Below are positions 42,420 through 53,407 of a DNA stretch of 64,000 nt, one piece after another. Both the position numbers and the translations under genes were made by a program. Origin of the DNA: Xanthostigma xanthostigma. Its lineage: Eukaryota > Arthropoda > Insecta > Raphidioptera > Raphidiidae. The notes below the pieces were generated by a model, which saw only the letters and a program-made list of their open reading frames with translations, was not told the DNA's origin and did no database searches. The stretch lies in the NCBI GenBank assembly GCA_963575645.1, contig OY754468.1:7192001-7256000 (forward strand). Direction: 5' to 3'. How positions within the stretch are numbered: position 1 is the stretch's first letter; each line of letters begins with the position of its first letter.

Positions 42420-42735
42420 ATAGGCCAAAACATTTCCACAAAATCGCAAAAGGGTGCAAAGAGGGAACATTTATATACACAACCTGTCAACATTGCACCT
42501 TCTTGCAATGACTGGAACTTGCTAAAAAAGAGTTAAAAAACTGTGTGTCATCAGTTTTTTGCTTGTATCTTGTCAAAATTCAATCGCAAAAAGGTGCAAA
42601 TTTCAGAGAAGGTTTGTATAAGTATGATACACAATCTGTCAAAATTGCACCTTCTTGCAATGACTGGAACTTGCTAAAAAAGAGTTAAAAAATTGTGTTT
42701 CCAACAGTTTTTTGCTTGACTCTTGTCAAAATTTG
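42420..42735. repeat. ~158-bp tandem duplication
   Basis: The unit AATCGCAAAA(A)GGTGCAAA ... TTGCACCTTCTTGCAATGAC, TGGAACTTGCTAAAAAAGAG ... AGTTTTTTGCTTG ... TCTTGTCAAAATT is present twice (about 42431-42580 and 42581-42733). Inside each unit GGTGCAA and TTGCACC can pair. Confidence 0.85.
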
Positions 42736-42974
42736 AGCCCAATCCGTTCAGTGGTTTGAGCTGTGCGTTGATTTCGCATGTAATTTTTGAACACAAGATT
42801 AAGTCGGTCCAGCACGACCCGACATAGAAATTGCAAGTCAAAATTGTACTCCGATCGACACGATTTGTCCTTACGGTCATTGCTGATTGCAGGTGTTGGT
42901 GAAATGTGCGCTGCTCCGTTAAATAACATGGATACATTCACGAACTGGCTTTTCTAGTCGGTGTAGGTTATAAT

Positions 42975-43499
42975 CAGCGTTGCCAGTTTTTTTTTGCCAA
43001 GTCGGGATTTTGGAACTCTTTGAGTGAAAACAGCGGGATTCTTTCGTCGAAAGCGGGACATAGTAAAAAAACGTATATAGTCAGAAGTTTTCAAATACCT
43101 ATTTATCTTTTTATTTGAATTAAAATTACGTTTACGTGACAATAGATAGTAAAATTAGCCATAGAAAATGTATTTTAATAAAAATATAATATTTTAAATC
43201 GGATTTACCCTATCGTTAAATAGTTGAGTCTTATTCGTCTTCAGAATAAAAAAAAAAAAAACAGAAATCAAAATCAAAAAAGTTTAATTCATTAGAAAAA
43301 TATGGCGTTTCAAACAATAGTCTGTGGAGTGAGTGTTACAAATTGCAACTTACAATAAGAGAGTAATTATTTATAAGAATTACTTATTCATGATATTTCT
43401 GTAAATATTTAACTTCTTTTAAAGTTATCCCCGAAAAGCATTTAATTTTGATTTAAAAATCGGGACGTCCCGCCAAAATCGGGACGTCTGGCAACGCTG
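42975..43499. mobile_element. hAT MITE (CAGCGTTGCCAG ends)
   Basis: Ends CAGCGTTGCCAG and CTGGCAACGCTG; exact 8-bp duplication GTTATAAT (42967-42974, 43500-43507). Subterminal GGGA(C/T)-rich repeats (AAGTCGGGATTTTGG, AATCGGGACGTC). Non-coding. Confidence 0.92.
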
Positions 43500-43574
43500 G
43501 TTATAATCTAATAGTTTGCTTGTTCGGACATTACGCAAAAATGGTCAGACCGACTCTGATAGCACAATAGTGAA

Positions 43575-44295
43575 ATAGTGTAAAAATATTGACTGCTTAT
43601 TGTTACTGTAAGCATGAAAAACTTGTGATTGTAAAAAAAAAAAAATTCCAGCCCTTTGAGCGACGGGACCATTCCAACTTCAAAATGTTGACATTTGATA
43701 TAGCATAATAAAGAAAATGAAATTTCTGATATCGGGTGAGGTGACGCGGGTAATGGCGAGTATTCAATATTATATTTGCTATTCGTTGCCATGGTTACCT
43801 ACATAATATATTCACGTCATGTAAAATTAATCAAAGCATGCTTAACTCGTTTATTTCTGACAGATCTACAAAACAAAAGACAGCAGATTTTTTTATTTTC
43901 AAAATATTTCCGAAAGTAAAGTTTAGAAAAAAAAATTTAAAAATTTTTTTTGAAAAAAATGTATAGAATAATAAGCCGTTATGAAAAGTATACCATGATT
44001 ATATAAAAAACACCGTTATAGCATGTTATATTATCTCTTCTGTGCATGCACCGATTTTTCCCAAAAACAATAGAGCTCTTCATATTTGCATACCAAACAT
44101 CCTTCCAAAATTTGGTTTCAATCCGCTCATCCGTTTGACCTGTATCGTGTTCACAGATTAAATACGCACATGGTTTTTCCAAAAATATGTTTTTTGATTT
44201 CGGGGGACCTCAAAACAAAAAGATATTGTAAAATATTTGAGAAGTGCTTTTTGACCTAAACTAGTACCATTACCCCACTTGTGGGTTCGAATGGT
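43575..44295 (-). mobile_element. MITE 'ACCATTCCAAC', copy I (with extended flank)
   Basis: The core runs from ACCATTCCAAC (43668) to GTTCGAATGGT (44295). The palindrome has decayed to GTGCATGCACCG. The extra flank GAAATAGTGTAAAAATATTG..GTTACTGTAA (43575-43640) is shared with copy D. Confidence 0.75.
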
Positions 44296-44844
44296 AAAAC
44301 ATGAAAGAACTAAATAAAATACATTTATGTAAACAAGAGATCTAGAAAAAAGGAATATAAAAGAAATACACGCTTTCTCAATATCGCATGAAAACTTGAG
44401 AACAGTTTGAAATTGTAAACAATATTAGAAATCGATATATTTACATTTGTACGCATACAAATACTTGTCTATTTTATCTTTATTTGCGTAAACACGACTT
44501 GTCAAATGTTTTCTCATCAAATAAAAACATGCCATGGCGTTAAAACCAAAACAAGTGAGTTATTGGAAAAGGTGCGCCAATTTTTCTAGTGAAACAAGCG
44601 CCGGTAATGGAAATTTAATCAAAATTTGCACAAACGAGTTCTGAACATATTATCTAGATCGCTAAAACAGATCCCAACTGTAAAAAGCTAAAAACAAATG
44701 TTTGTAGAATTATTGTATTGTTATCTTTTGATACAGCAGTGACATGGCTTGAAGTAATGTGCCGTTCATGAGTGAGTCGTTTAATTTGAACGACTCACTC
44801 TGGTGATTGGTGAACGAACGACTTTTCTATTTTATTTCCAACAT
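44296..44844. other. No gene; small hairpin near end
   Basis: GAGTGAGTCGTT..AACGACTCACTC near 44771-44802 resembles the subterminal motif of the TAGTGATG hAT family; the remainder is unassigned. Confidence 0.35.
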
Positions 44845-45105
44845 CACAAGATACTAATTTAGGTCAAAATTCACTTTTCAAAATTTTACCATATTTTTTC
44901 GTTTTGAGGTCCCCAGAATCCAAAAACACATTTTTGGAAAAACTCTGTGCGTCTGTTTGTCTGTGAACACGATACAGGTCAAACAGATGAACGGATTTAA
45001 ACCAAATTTTGGTAGAATGCTTAATATGCAAATATGACGAGCGCAATTGTTTTTAGGAGAAATAGGCGCTAGCGCAAATTATGCTATAATGTTTTTTATA
45101 TAATA
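44845..45105 (+). mobile_element. MITE 'ACCATTCCAAC', copy J (left half)
   Basis: From CATCACAAGATACTAATTTA through GGTCAAACAGATGAACGGAT to ATATAATAATCC. The palindrome has changed to GGCGCTAGCGCA. It is cut off at the next hAT insertion. Confidence 0.7.
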
Positions 45106-45113
45106 ATCCAAGC

Positions 45114-45582
45114 AGTGGCGGATCCAGGATTACTCCTTTTGCGAAAAATGTTTTTCCAACTGATATGCAGTTTTTTGAGATCATTTTGTATATATAAATT
45201 ATTTCATAGTGTATTATGTACATGCGAAGTTCAAGTCAATTCTACCAACACACTCGTTTATATGAAATACAATAAAATGAATTCTATCTTTACAATAGGA
45301 GCAACATGTTCAATAAAATAAAAAAAAAATGAAGTGAACCAAAGCTACATTGATTTTAAAGTATTCTGCAATTTCCGAGGGTTTTTGAAAAAAGTTTGGA
45401 GAATTTCGTCCTCAGATCAATTAGTTCCTACAATTATTCTCCGACAGAATTAATGTTGCGGAGAATTCATGAAAAACATGAAAAGTTTTTTTTTATCGCG
45501 CAGTAAGATTTTAATTTGGGATTTTTGATTCTCTGGAAGGGGGGGGTTTGGACCCGACCCCCCCCCCGTGGATCCGCCACTG
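45114..45582. mobile_element. hAT MITE (CAGTGGCGGATCCA ends)
   Basis: Ends CAGTGGCGGATCCAGG and GTGGATCCGCCACTG; exact 8-bp duplication AATCCAAG (45106-45113, 45583-45590). G- and C-runs are near the right end. Confidence 0.92.
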
Positions 45583-45590
45583 AATCCAAG

Positions 45591-46120
45591 TAAAAATTTG
45601 GATCTCAATTCTTTTTGTATTGAATATTGAACTTGGCTCCCTTTTTTACATTAATGTTTTTGATGGGATTTTAGTTTAATAAAATAATCTTGCCATTGCT
45701 GTAATCAATATGATTGTTTCCTTATTATCCACTTCGGTAGACATTCGTTGCCGTCAAATATTGATATTGTGATTCTGTCGTATTGTGCTTAATGGATTAT
45801 TAAACGCTTAATTCGTAGAACGTCATATTCAAATGTTTTATCTTTTCATTCCTTCTCACTCTTTCTTATATGTTTTATCTGTATGTGAATAAAGTCGATT
45901 CGTTGAAAGTAATATGAAAAGGAAAGATTCAACACTGTCGTAAATTATATTAATCAATTGCTATTTTACTGAGATGTTGATATGGTTTTTCGTATACGCT
46001 TTACAGTGCAAATTTACATTGCAACAATTTTGCTCTGGTTGAAATACGTGTTCTGTGTACAATGAATCTCTCCTACTCCAGTTCAAACTTAAGAATAATC
46101 TTAAGATAGCAGTATGTGTG
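45591..46120. other. No gene recognised
   Basis: Unique AT-rich sequence. Confidence 0.3.
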
Positions 46121-46123
46121 TTA

Positions 46124-46198
46124 AGGCCGCTGTACTCGAGGCTAGAAACGCTGCTAGAAACATTGCTTGGACTTCTGCTGGCCGGTCTATCTTCTACG
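46124..46198. mobile_element. PIF/Harbinger-like MITE left end, copy 4 (broken)
   Basis: TTA followed by AGGCCGCTGTACTCGAGGCT; it runs about 75 bp and is then interrupted by the next hAT element. Its right end is not found after that element. Confidence 0.65.
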
Positions 46199-46206
46199 AT
46201 CTAAAG

Positions 46207-46712
46207 CAGTGATTCCCAAAGTGGTCTATATCGACCCCCAGGGGTCGACGACAACTTGCAAGGGGTCCATGTCAGCGGGAAAAAAAATTGGGGGTCCATG
46301 AAATGAAAATGGGGGTCAACGATAGTGAATCTCCTAACAAATAAAGAAACAAACTGGACATCGTTAACCGAAGAGATTTAACATTAAATTTAACTAAATT
46401 GATGCCAAATGTTGAAAATTTATTATTAAAGCATCAGGTTCATCCCTCACACTAAAAGCATTTATTTTTTGCTTAGTTATTTTATGTAACAGAAAGTAAA
46501 TTTTAATTTGAGTCGTTTAATTTGAATCTAATTAATAAATGTATAAAACTAAACATTTCACACTACATTTCACTACCGTTATAAATTTAAATCGTTCAAA
46601 GTGAGTAGAATTGTCAAAAATACATTTGAAATTAATGGATAAGCAGGGGGTCTACCCAAAACCGAAAAACATGGCAAGTGGTCTACGAGACAAAAAAGTT
46701 TGGGAACCTCTG
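46207..46712 (+). mobile_element. hAT MITE with transposase remnant, copy 1
   Basis: Ends CAGTGATTCCCAAAGTGGTC and AAGTTTGGGAACCTCTG; exact 8-bp duplication ATCTAAAG (46199-46206, 46713-46720). It includes CGACCCCCAGGGGTCG and a degraded stretch related to the 49542 copy. Confidence 0.9.
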
Positions 46713-46720
46713 ATCTAAAG

Positions 46721-47010
46721 CCTCGCATTCACACAGAATATGATACGCTGTTTCCGTCTCCTTATTGAACTGTCTGCACTTTAAGAGTCCCCGTTAAACA
46801 GTCCGATTCTTTGGAGGTGTCCTTTCAGGGCACAATGTTCTGTTAGGAAACCTACCAGGAGACGAAGATTGTTCCTACTGAGTTGTAGTAGTTCTTCATT
46901 CATCTTTCGGAATGGCTCTTTAATAAAAGTCTTGCCATGGTGCTGCCCGAAAATTTGGTTCCAGTAAGTCTTGTGCTGCTTTTTGATCCGTTCCCTTATT
47001 TGACCCTGTA
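46721..47010. other. No feature recognised
   Basis: Slightly GC-richer sequence; no frame or partner. Confidence 0.3.
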
Positions 47011-47018
47011 CTGCGCTG

Positions 47019-48211
47019 TAGTGATGTGTCGCTCCTGAGCGAGTCGTTCATAATGAACGACTCCTTTTTCGGAGCGGAGCGAGTCGCTCTTTTTTGTGAA
47101 TGATTCACTCTGAGCGCCATTACTCTGTACTGAGCTATTCTGTACTGTTGCAGTCGCACATTTACAGAGCGTACACAGCACAATCCACAGAGGCACTAGT
47201 GAACTTTGCACGTACGGAGTTATCTTTGCTGAGTCATTTAATGTTGAATGACACACTGTAAGTGCAATAGTACTAAGCTTACAGTGACTTAAACCATTCA
47301 CATTGACGTCGTTGACAAAGATATAATATTGTAACAATAAACATTATAGTCCAGGAGGAATCGGCGCATGAGTATCGAAAACTATTCCACCTCAATTTTT
47401 TATGCGATTCTCTTCAAATTACCCTACTGATGATATAAATGCATGTTGCCAGGGGGCAACCCCGTGCCATATTGTTTAAACCGAAATTGTTTAAACAATT
47501 GCGAGGAATTGTTATTTTTCAACCGGACAAATTTTTTTTGTATTCTTTGTTAAAATACAATTAAAAAAGGTCCTATGGCTTTTCACGATAAAGTTAATAT
47601 TTTTAGAGATATCAATTTTTAAAGGTTCGAAAAATCTTAAATTTGGGTACTTTTGACCCATGAAAAATATATTAAAAAAAAAAATAAAATATAAATAATA
47701 TTTTTTTTTTATTCTTTATACAATAGTTAACAATATCCTTAATTGCGATTTCTAAAAATTTAATTATTTATACCTGTTTTTAATTGTTAATTTCGCGCGT
47801 TCACAAGTATGCGTTGCTTACCTATAAGTATCGTTGTCTCTCTCTGACTCATACGCTGCGTCGGTCAATATAAGAGAATCGCATAAAAAAATTGAGGTGG
47901 AATAGTTTTCGATACTCATGCGCCGATTCCTCCTGGACTATTATTATTGTTAAGCTTTTATTATACTTTATAGTTTATCCGAAATGCGAATAATATAAGA
48001 TCAGAATCATATTAAAATGAGCTCAGAGTGTGTATTGTGCTGTGACTCCTGAGCATGCATGATGACAGTTCACACCTCAGCAGTCTGTACTCTTGTGTAG
48101 TGCGTACTGTCTAGTGTCGCTCCTTTGAACGACTTGCTCTTAGCGACTCTTTTTAGTAAGCGGAGCGCACGGTGCCAGCTCCCAATAAAGAGTTATGTGG
48201 ACACATAACTA
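47019..48211. mobile_element. hAT MITE (TAGTGATGTGTC ends), copy 2, carrying a nested element
   Basis: Ends TAGTGATGTGTCGCTCC and GTGGACACATAACTA; the flanking 8-mers CTGCGCTG/CTGTGCTG match at 7 of 8. It is reverse-oriented relative to the 24828 copy and about the same length once the nested 592-bp element is removed. Confidence 0.88.
47348..47939. mobile_element. Long-TIR DNA element nested in hAT MITE
   Basis: TIRs of about 68 bp differ only by one T in a run (AGTCCAGGAGGAATCGGCGC; CGAAAACTATTCCACCTCAA). Compared with the uninterrupted MITE at 24828 the junctions fit a 5-bp ATTAT duplication (47343-47347, 47940-47944); a TA target with one extra ATT unit is the alternative. The 450-bp interior is non-coding. 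Confidence 0.88.
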
Positions 48212-48219
48212 CTGTGCTG

Positions 48220-49533
48220 AACTGGGCCGCTAGTACAATATATCTTTTTACTCATACATTTATGAAGTCAGCAAAGTTACGATTCATTGTATTAATTTAG
48301 CTTTCAATTTTGTAGTTTATTTAACATTTTGATCTCGAATCTCGTACTATAATAAACGTCGATTAATAGCTAAATAATCGGTTATTTTATCGATTAACCG
48401 AAACAAAATTATCGATTATTTCAGCTGTTTGATCTATCTTTGCCATCTCTAATTGAATTTTATTCTTTGCTCATGTTTCTTTTTCCGTATGTTGAAACAT
48501 TTTTACGCAGTGGTCTATCAACCAGTTAATATCTTCGTAATTATACGTTTCAAAAAGAAATAATGTAAATTAGAACTTATTTTTTGGTTCTATCTTTACA
48601 ATGAATATTGCTGAATCATTTACATTATCAAAGATGATGGTTCATTTTCTTAGTTAATTCTTATTATATAGTTTTTATTCATCACTTTTACATCTGTATC
48701 TCATTTGTTTCACAATACCATATTATAATTTAGACATATCAATCAAAACTTAAGGTTTGAAGTTTCGTTTATAATTTTTAAACTCTGAAACAGACAAACG
48801 TAGAATACGTCGATTGAAAAATACAGACGTAGCAAGACTCATTAGTAAGACAAAAAATTAATTATAATTTTATTTTCATGCTTGTTAAGGAGGTTGATGT
48901 GTTACAGTCCCAATCAAAAATAAGTCGAATTTAATCGGAACTTTTCCATAATACATTTTTACAAAAGGTATAAGTCGATGATACCAATAAATTAGTGTCA
49001 TAAAGGCATAAATAAATCATTTTTTCTATTATTAATTTATTATTTTAGTATTTTACTTAATGGACTAACTTTTGAATTTTTTGTACAAAGTTAGGTATTA
49101 TACATATTTTTTGCAGTAAATAATTAAAAAAAGAAATTAGAAGTAATAAAAATTAGAATTAAATCATTAAAAAGTTGAAAATTCAGTTAAAATTGTCAAG
49201 AATAAAAGTCCATACTCAAAAAGTGCTAAGATTTAATAATTTTTTTTATTGATTAAAAGTCTCCTAATTAAATTGGAAAAAATATTCAAATATGCGTAAG
49301 ACATCGATGCTTTACATAGTTTTCGGAACTGCTGACATTATTTGGTTATTTGCAAAAAATTAAAATGTACCGTTTGCATGCTAGGTTGACATATTTTCCA
49401 TAAGACTACATGTGCAAGCTTTTTTCAATTTTTAACTTTATAAATCTCCTAATGATTTTAGATTTTTTTATAGAAAATTTTGTCACAAAAATCTATTAAA
49501 AAAACTTTATTTCAGATTTTTTTCATTATCTTT
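48220..49533. other. Unique AT-rich DNA, no gene supported
   Basis: Over 1.3 kb without a meaningful frame, repeat partner or RNA gene. Inverted ATAATCGGTTA/TAACCG motifs occur near 48375-48405. Confidence 0.4.
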
Positions 49534-49541
49534 GTTTAACG

Positions 49542-50088
49542 CAGAGGGTCCCAAACTTCTTTGTCTCGGAGACCACTTGCCATGTTTTTCGGTTTTGGGT
49601 AGACACTAGACACCCTGCTTATCTGATATTGATTTTTTGCAAATTCATTAATTTCAAATGTATTTTTAACAACCGGTATAGTGCTACTCACTTTGAACGA
49701 TTTAAAATAACGGTAGTGAAATGTAGTGTGAAATGTTTAGTTTTATACATTTATTAATTAGATTCAAATTAAACGAATCAAATTAAAATTTACTCTCTGT
49801 TACATAAAATAACTAAGCAAAAAGTAAATGCTTTTAGTGTGAGGGATGAACCTGATGCTTTAATAATAAATATTAAATTTTCAACATTTGGCATCAATTT
49901 AGTTAGATTTAATCTTAAATCTCTTCGGTTTACGATGTCCAGTTTGTTTCTTTTTTTGTTAGGAGATTCACTATCGTTGACCCCCATTTTCATTTCATGG
50001 ACCCCCAATTTTTTTCCCGCTGACATGGACCCCTTGCAAGTTGTCGTCGACCCCTGGGGGTCGATATAGATCACTTTGGGAATCACTG
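49542..50088 (-). mobile_element. hAT MITE with transposase C-terminal remnant, copy 2
   Basis: Ends CAGAGGGTCCCAAACTT and TTTGGGAATCACTG; exact 8-bp duplication GTTTAACG (49534-49541, 50089-50096). The minus strand encodes KKRNKLDIVNRRDLRLNLTK, resembling the C-terminus of ZBED5/FAM200-like hAT transposases (family knowledge). The element is thus a deletion derivative keeping both ends and the last coding part. Confidence 0.9.
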
Positions 50089-50096
50089 GTTTAACG

Positions 50097-50910
50097 CCGC
50101 AACTTCCTTAAAGTCATATAATGTATCCATGTAATTTTAAACATAGAGATAACGCCGCTACGGTAGTGATGCAGACTATGACCACTCAATCACAATTGAC
50201 TATTCGATGCGTGCGTGACGGCAGCACCGCATACCGTCTGCAAATTTTCATGCTCTTATAGCATTGTGTCAAATGAGCATTTTTCCAATAACTGTAATAA
50301 TAATTAAACGAAACTTTTAATTATAGAAATTTGAAAATATATATTAATCGCCGTTTACTTCCACGAAGACTACTAGCGCCGCTATCAGGCAATAGAGCGG
50401 GATAAAACTGCCTTGTTTTTATTGTTTAAACCGCGAAACTTTTTAATAAACGATACAACGATCGCGACGAAAACATTTGACGGCTACGTAAAATCATATT
50501 CTGTAACCGTTGCATGTTTTATTGCTAATTTAGTCCACAGCTGTCGCTGCGATCGATTCAATTGTCCCCACTCTTTACTCTGCATTCGGCCAATATTCCA
50601 TCTTCTCATCACGTTGAACGCGACTAACGTTTGTAACTGATTTAAAAAAAAGGATGGTATACAATTCGACGCTACGTACGAGATTAATGGGTTAGATAGA
50701 GAATAAAATTTTGTAACGAAAAATCCTTTACCATTTTTTCACCCGACGCACAGGTAATGAACAAATAAGTAGCCAATCAAATGTGCGCTAAAGCCTAGGT
50801 ACTTGCGGCTACAGCGTCTCAGAATTTTATTAGTGCCGTGCGGTACTTACCGGTCACCCTGATAAGACACAGGTCTTACAATTTTTTTAAAATTCTTTAA
50901 GTTCTTTCCT
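50097..50910. other. No gene supported
   Basis: GCGCCGCTATCAGGCAATAG near 50380 resembles 32105. The short frame at 50413-50640 shows no family resemblance. Confidence 0.35.
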
Positions 50911-50912
50911 TT

Positions 50913-51537
50913 TACCATTCCAACCCACAACTGGGGAATGGTACTAGTTTAGGTCAAAAATCACTTTTCAATAATTTTACAATATCTTTCCGTTTTGAGG
51001 TCCCCCGAACCCAAAAAACATATTTTTGAAAAAACTCTGTGCGTCTGTTTGTCTGTGAACATGATACAGGTCAAACAGATGAGCGGATGTAAACCAAATT
51101 TTTGGGAGGAGGTATGCAAATATGAAGAGCCCTATTGTTTTTGAGGAAAATCGGCGCATGCACAGAAGAGATACATGTTATAAAATGTGTTTTTTGTGTA
51201 ATAATAGTATACTTTTCATAACGGTTTATTATTCCATTTATTTTTTCAAGAAAGTTTCGTAAAAATATTTTTTTCTAAACCTTATAGTTTCGGAAATATT
51301 TTGAAAATAAAAAAAATCAGCGGCTTTTGTTTTATGGATCTGACAGAAATAAACTAGTTCAGCATGCTTTGATTAATTTTTACATGACGTGGAACATATT
51401 ATGTATAGGTAACCATGGCAACGAATAGCAAATATCATATTGAATACTAGCCATTATCCGCGTCACCTCACGTGATATCAGAAATTTTATTTTCTTTATT
51501 ATAATCAAATGTCAACATTTTTGAAGTTGGAATGGTC
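50913..51537 (+). mobile_element. MITE 'ACCATTCCAAC', copy K (full length)
   Basis: TIRs at 50914 and 51527-51537; the palindrome is GGCGCATGCACAG (one CpG decayed). It follows copy G throughout. Confidence 0.82.
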
Positions 51538-52080
51538 CCGTCGCCCAATTGACTAGAATTTTTTAGCCATTACAGACAACCTTCCATCGATTTTATATCC
51601 TATGTAAGTGGGGCATTTTTAATAAAATGAATTTTTTTACTGCTGGGTCGCGCATTATAATGCCTCAAATTGCATTCATCAACAAAGTAATTTACACAAT
51701 ATTATGAGATTTGTACTGCGTTGCTGTGGTTCGTTAGATGAAACCAGTTCACTGTGCCGTGCGTAAGTTTCATGTCAATAAAATACACGAGATTCGGCGT
51801 TGCGGATGCTCGTTTGTTTTATAGGTTTTGCTTTTAAAGAGTTTTTAGTAGGTATTACGTTTCTCAATGATCATTAACTATGGCATGCTATAATGTCATT
51901 TTAAATGGATCCCCTTGGACCGTTTTACACGATTACAAATGTTAATATCTTCGCCATTCCTTTGCGAGAAAAAGTCATTTGTAAAATATGCGCCCTCGTT
52001 ATTCATATCTCCAACACTCTGACGTACCTAAAAATGGCACTGAGATAATTGAAAGGGCGATTTCGTATTTTTGTTTAAAA
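51538..52080. other. No gene recognised
   Basis: Unique sequence after the MITE tail. Confidence 0.3.
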
Positions 52081-52081
52081 C

Positions 52082-52434
52082 CGAGCGGTGAAGCGTAGTG
52101 GTGAGAGCACTATAGACTCGCATTCGGTAGGTACCGGGTTCGAATCCCGGCGGGAGCTATGTGGCTGGTGACTTTTTCCTGCTGCCTGTCACCGAGAAAC
52201 GGTAATTTCTGTACCAATCATCTTGTTGAGGTTTTCCATGGTTTCCCTTAATAATTCTAGATAAATATATCGAGATGGTTCCTTATTCAAGGTCATGGCC
52301 GATTACCTGTCAAACTGCTGTGCTCAAAATTTGCCTACCTTATCCTAAAAAAGTGACATAGATGGAAAATAGTAATGGTGCGAATAGAGTCTATTGTGAT
52401 ATAAAGTCGAGAAACGCATTATTATTATTTTTTT
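52082..52434 (+). mobile_element. SINE family copy 7
   Basis: GAGCGGTGAAGCGTAGTGGT and CCGGGTTCGAATCCCGGC head, full body and ATTATTATT tail, with a ~50-bp internal deletion before the tail. Confidence 0.85.
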
Positions 52435-52477
52435 TTTAAATATAACTCTTTATCTCAGATTCTTTTTTCCTCGCCTA

Positions 52478-52704
52478 AAAACTGTTGTCGTTCTTCCGAC
52501 GCTATTTTTAAAGTTACAGGATTTGGATAAACGTCAAATGAAGGATCACTCTACAGATTTTGCAGGCGAATTTTTTTAGTGTTGGCTACGTGTGAAATAT
52601 TTTTTCGTTTTCAGTTCTTCGCTTTTAGAATCTGTAGAGTGATTCTTGGTCCCTTCATTTAGCGTTTACCCGAAGACTTTAACTTTAAAAATTGCATCGG
52701 GACT
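52478..52704. repeat. Inverted repeat, ~85-bp arms
   Basis: GACGCTATTTTTAAAGTTAC..GGATAAACGTCAAATGAAGG and GGTCCCTTCATTTAGCGTTT..TTTAACTTTAAAAATTGCATC are diverged reverse complements; AATCACTCTACAGATT-type sequence also pairs. Possible MITE, edges uncertain. Confidence 0.6.
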
Positions 52705-53400
52705 CGGGAGAGCTGTAATCATTTTTAGGTTAGGGGAAAGGATGCTCTTGAATCCAACTTTGTTGTTATTCCAAAACTAACCCTGTAGTTTTCGCTTATG
52801 AAAAATATGTCTGGAAACTGAAGTTCAATAATTAGTTTCCTTTCAGCGCGTATATTATATGTAATTAGAAAACTTCGCGGGTAAATCCGTATAAATGAAC
52901 GCATTGGCATTACGCCTTTTCAAGCAGTGCAAGGCAATAAAACCTCCTGGAGCAAATCGATGACCAAATTGCAAAACGGCTTACGTCGAATTTGTGATAA
53001 ATATCAAAGATTATTGATTTATCCAGAGGCTTGACAATAGCCGATCGTTGATTGATTCCGTTCTTTAGATGGAGTTTCCATAACTCCTCTAATAGAAGCC
53101 TGCGGTTCCAGGGTTATCAGAAAACTGGTAAAAGTACCCAGTTTCAAGGTTATCAGAAAACTGGTAAAATTGGGTTATGGTCTAATATCCCGATTAGGCT
53201 CGATCTTCACCCATCGAGTCTTCTAATGAAATTTGGAATTTGATAATAATAATAATAATAATTAATAAAGAAAAATTGAATTGATTGCCATTCAATTTCT
53301 TGGCACAGCTATTTTTAATAAAACAATAAAGTTGTTAATTATATTTCTGAAATGTAGTTATCGAGTTTACAGATAAAATTACCAATCGAAAGTAAAAGAT
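52705..53400. repeat. Gene-free; one ~40-bp tandem duplication
   Basis: AGGGTTATCAGAAAACTGGT and AAGGTTATCAGAAAACTGGT (about 53110-53170) form a direct duplication. The rest is unassigned. Confidence 0.4.
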
Positions 53401-53407
53401 GTATATA

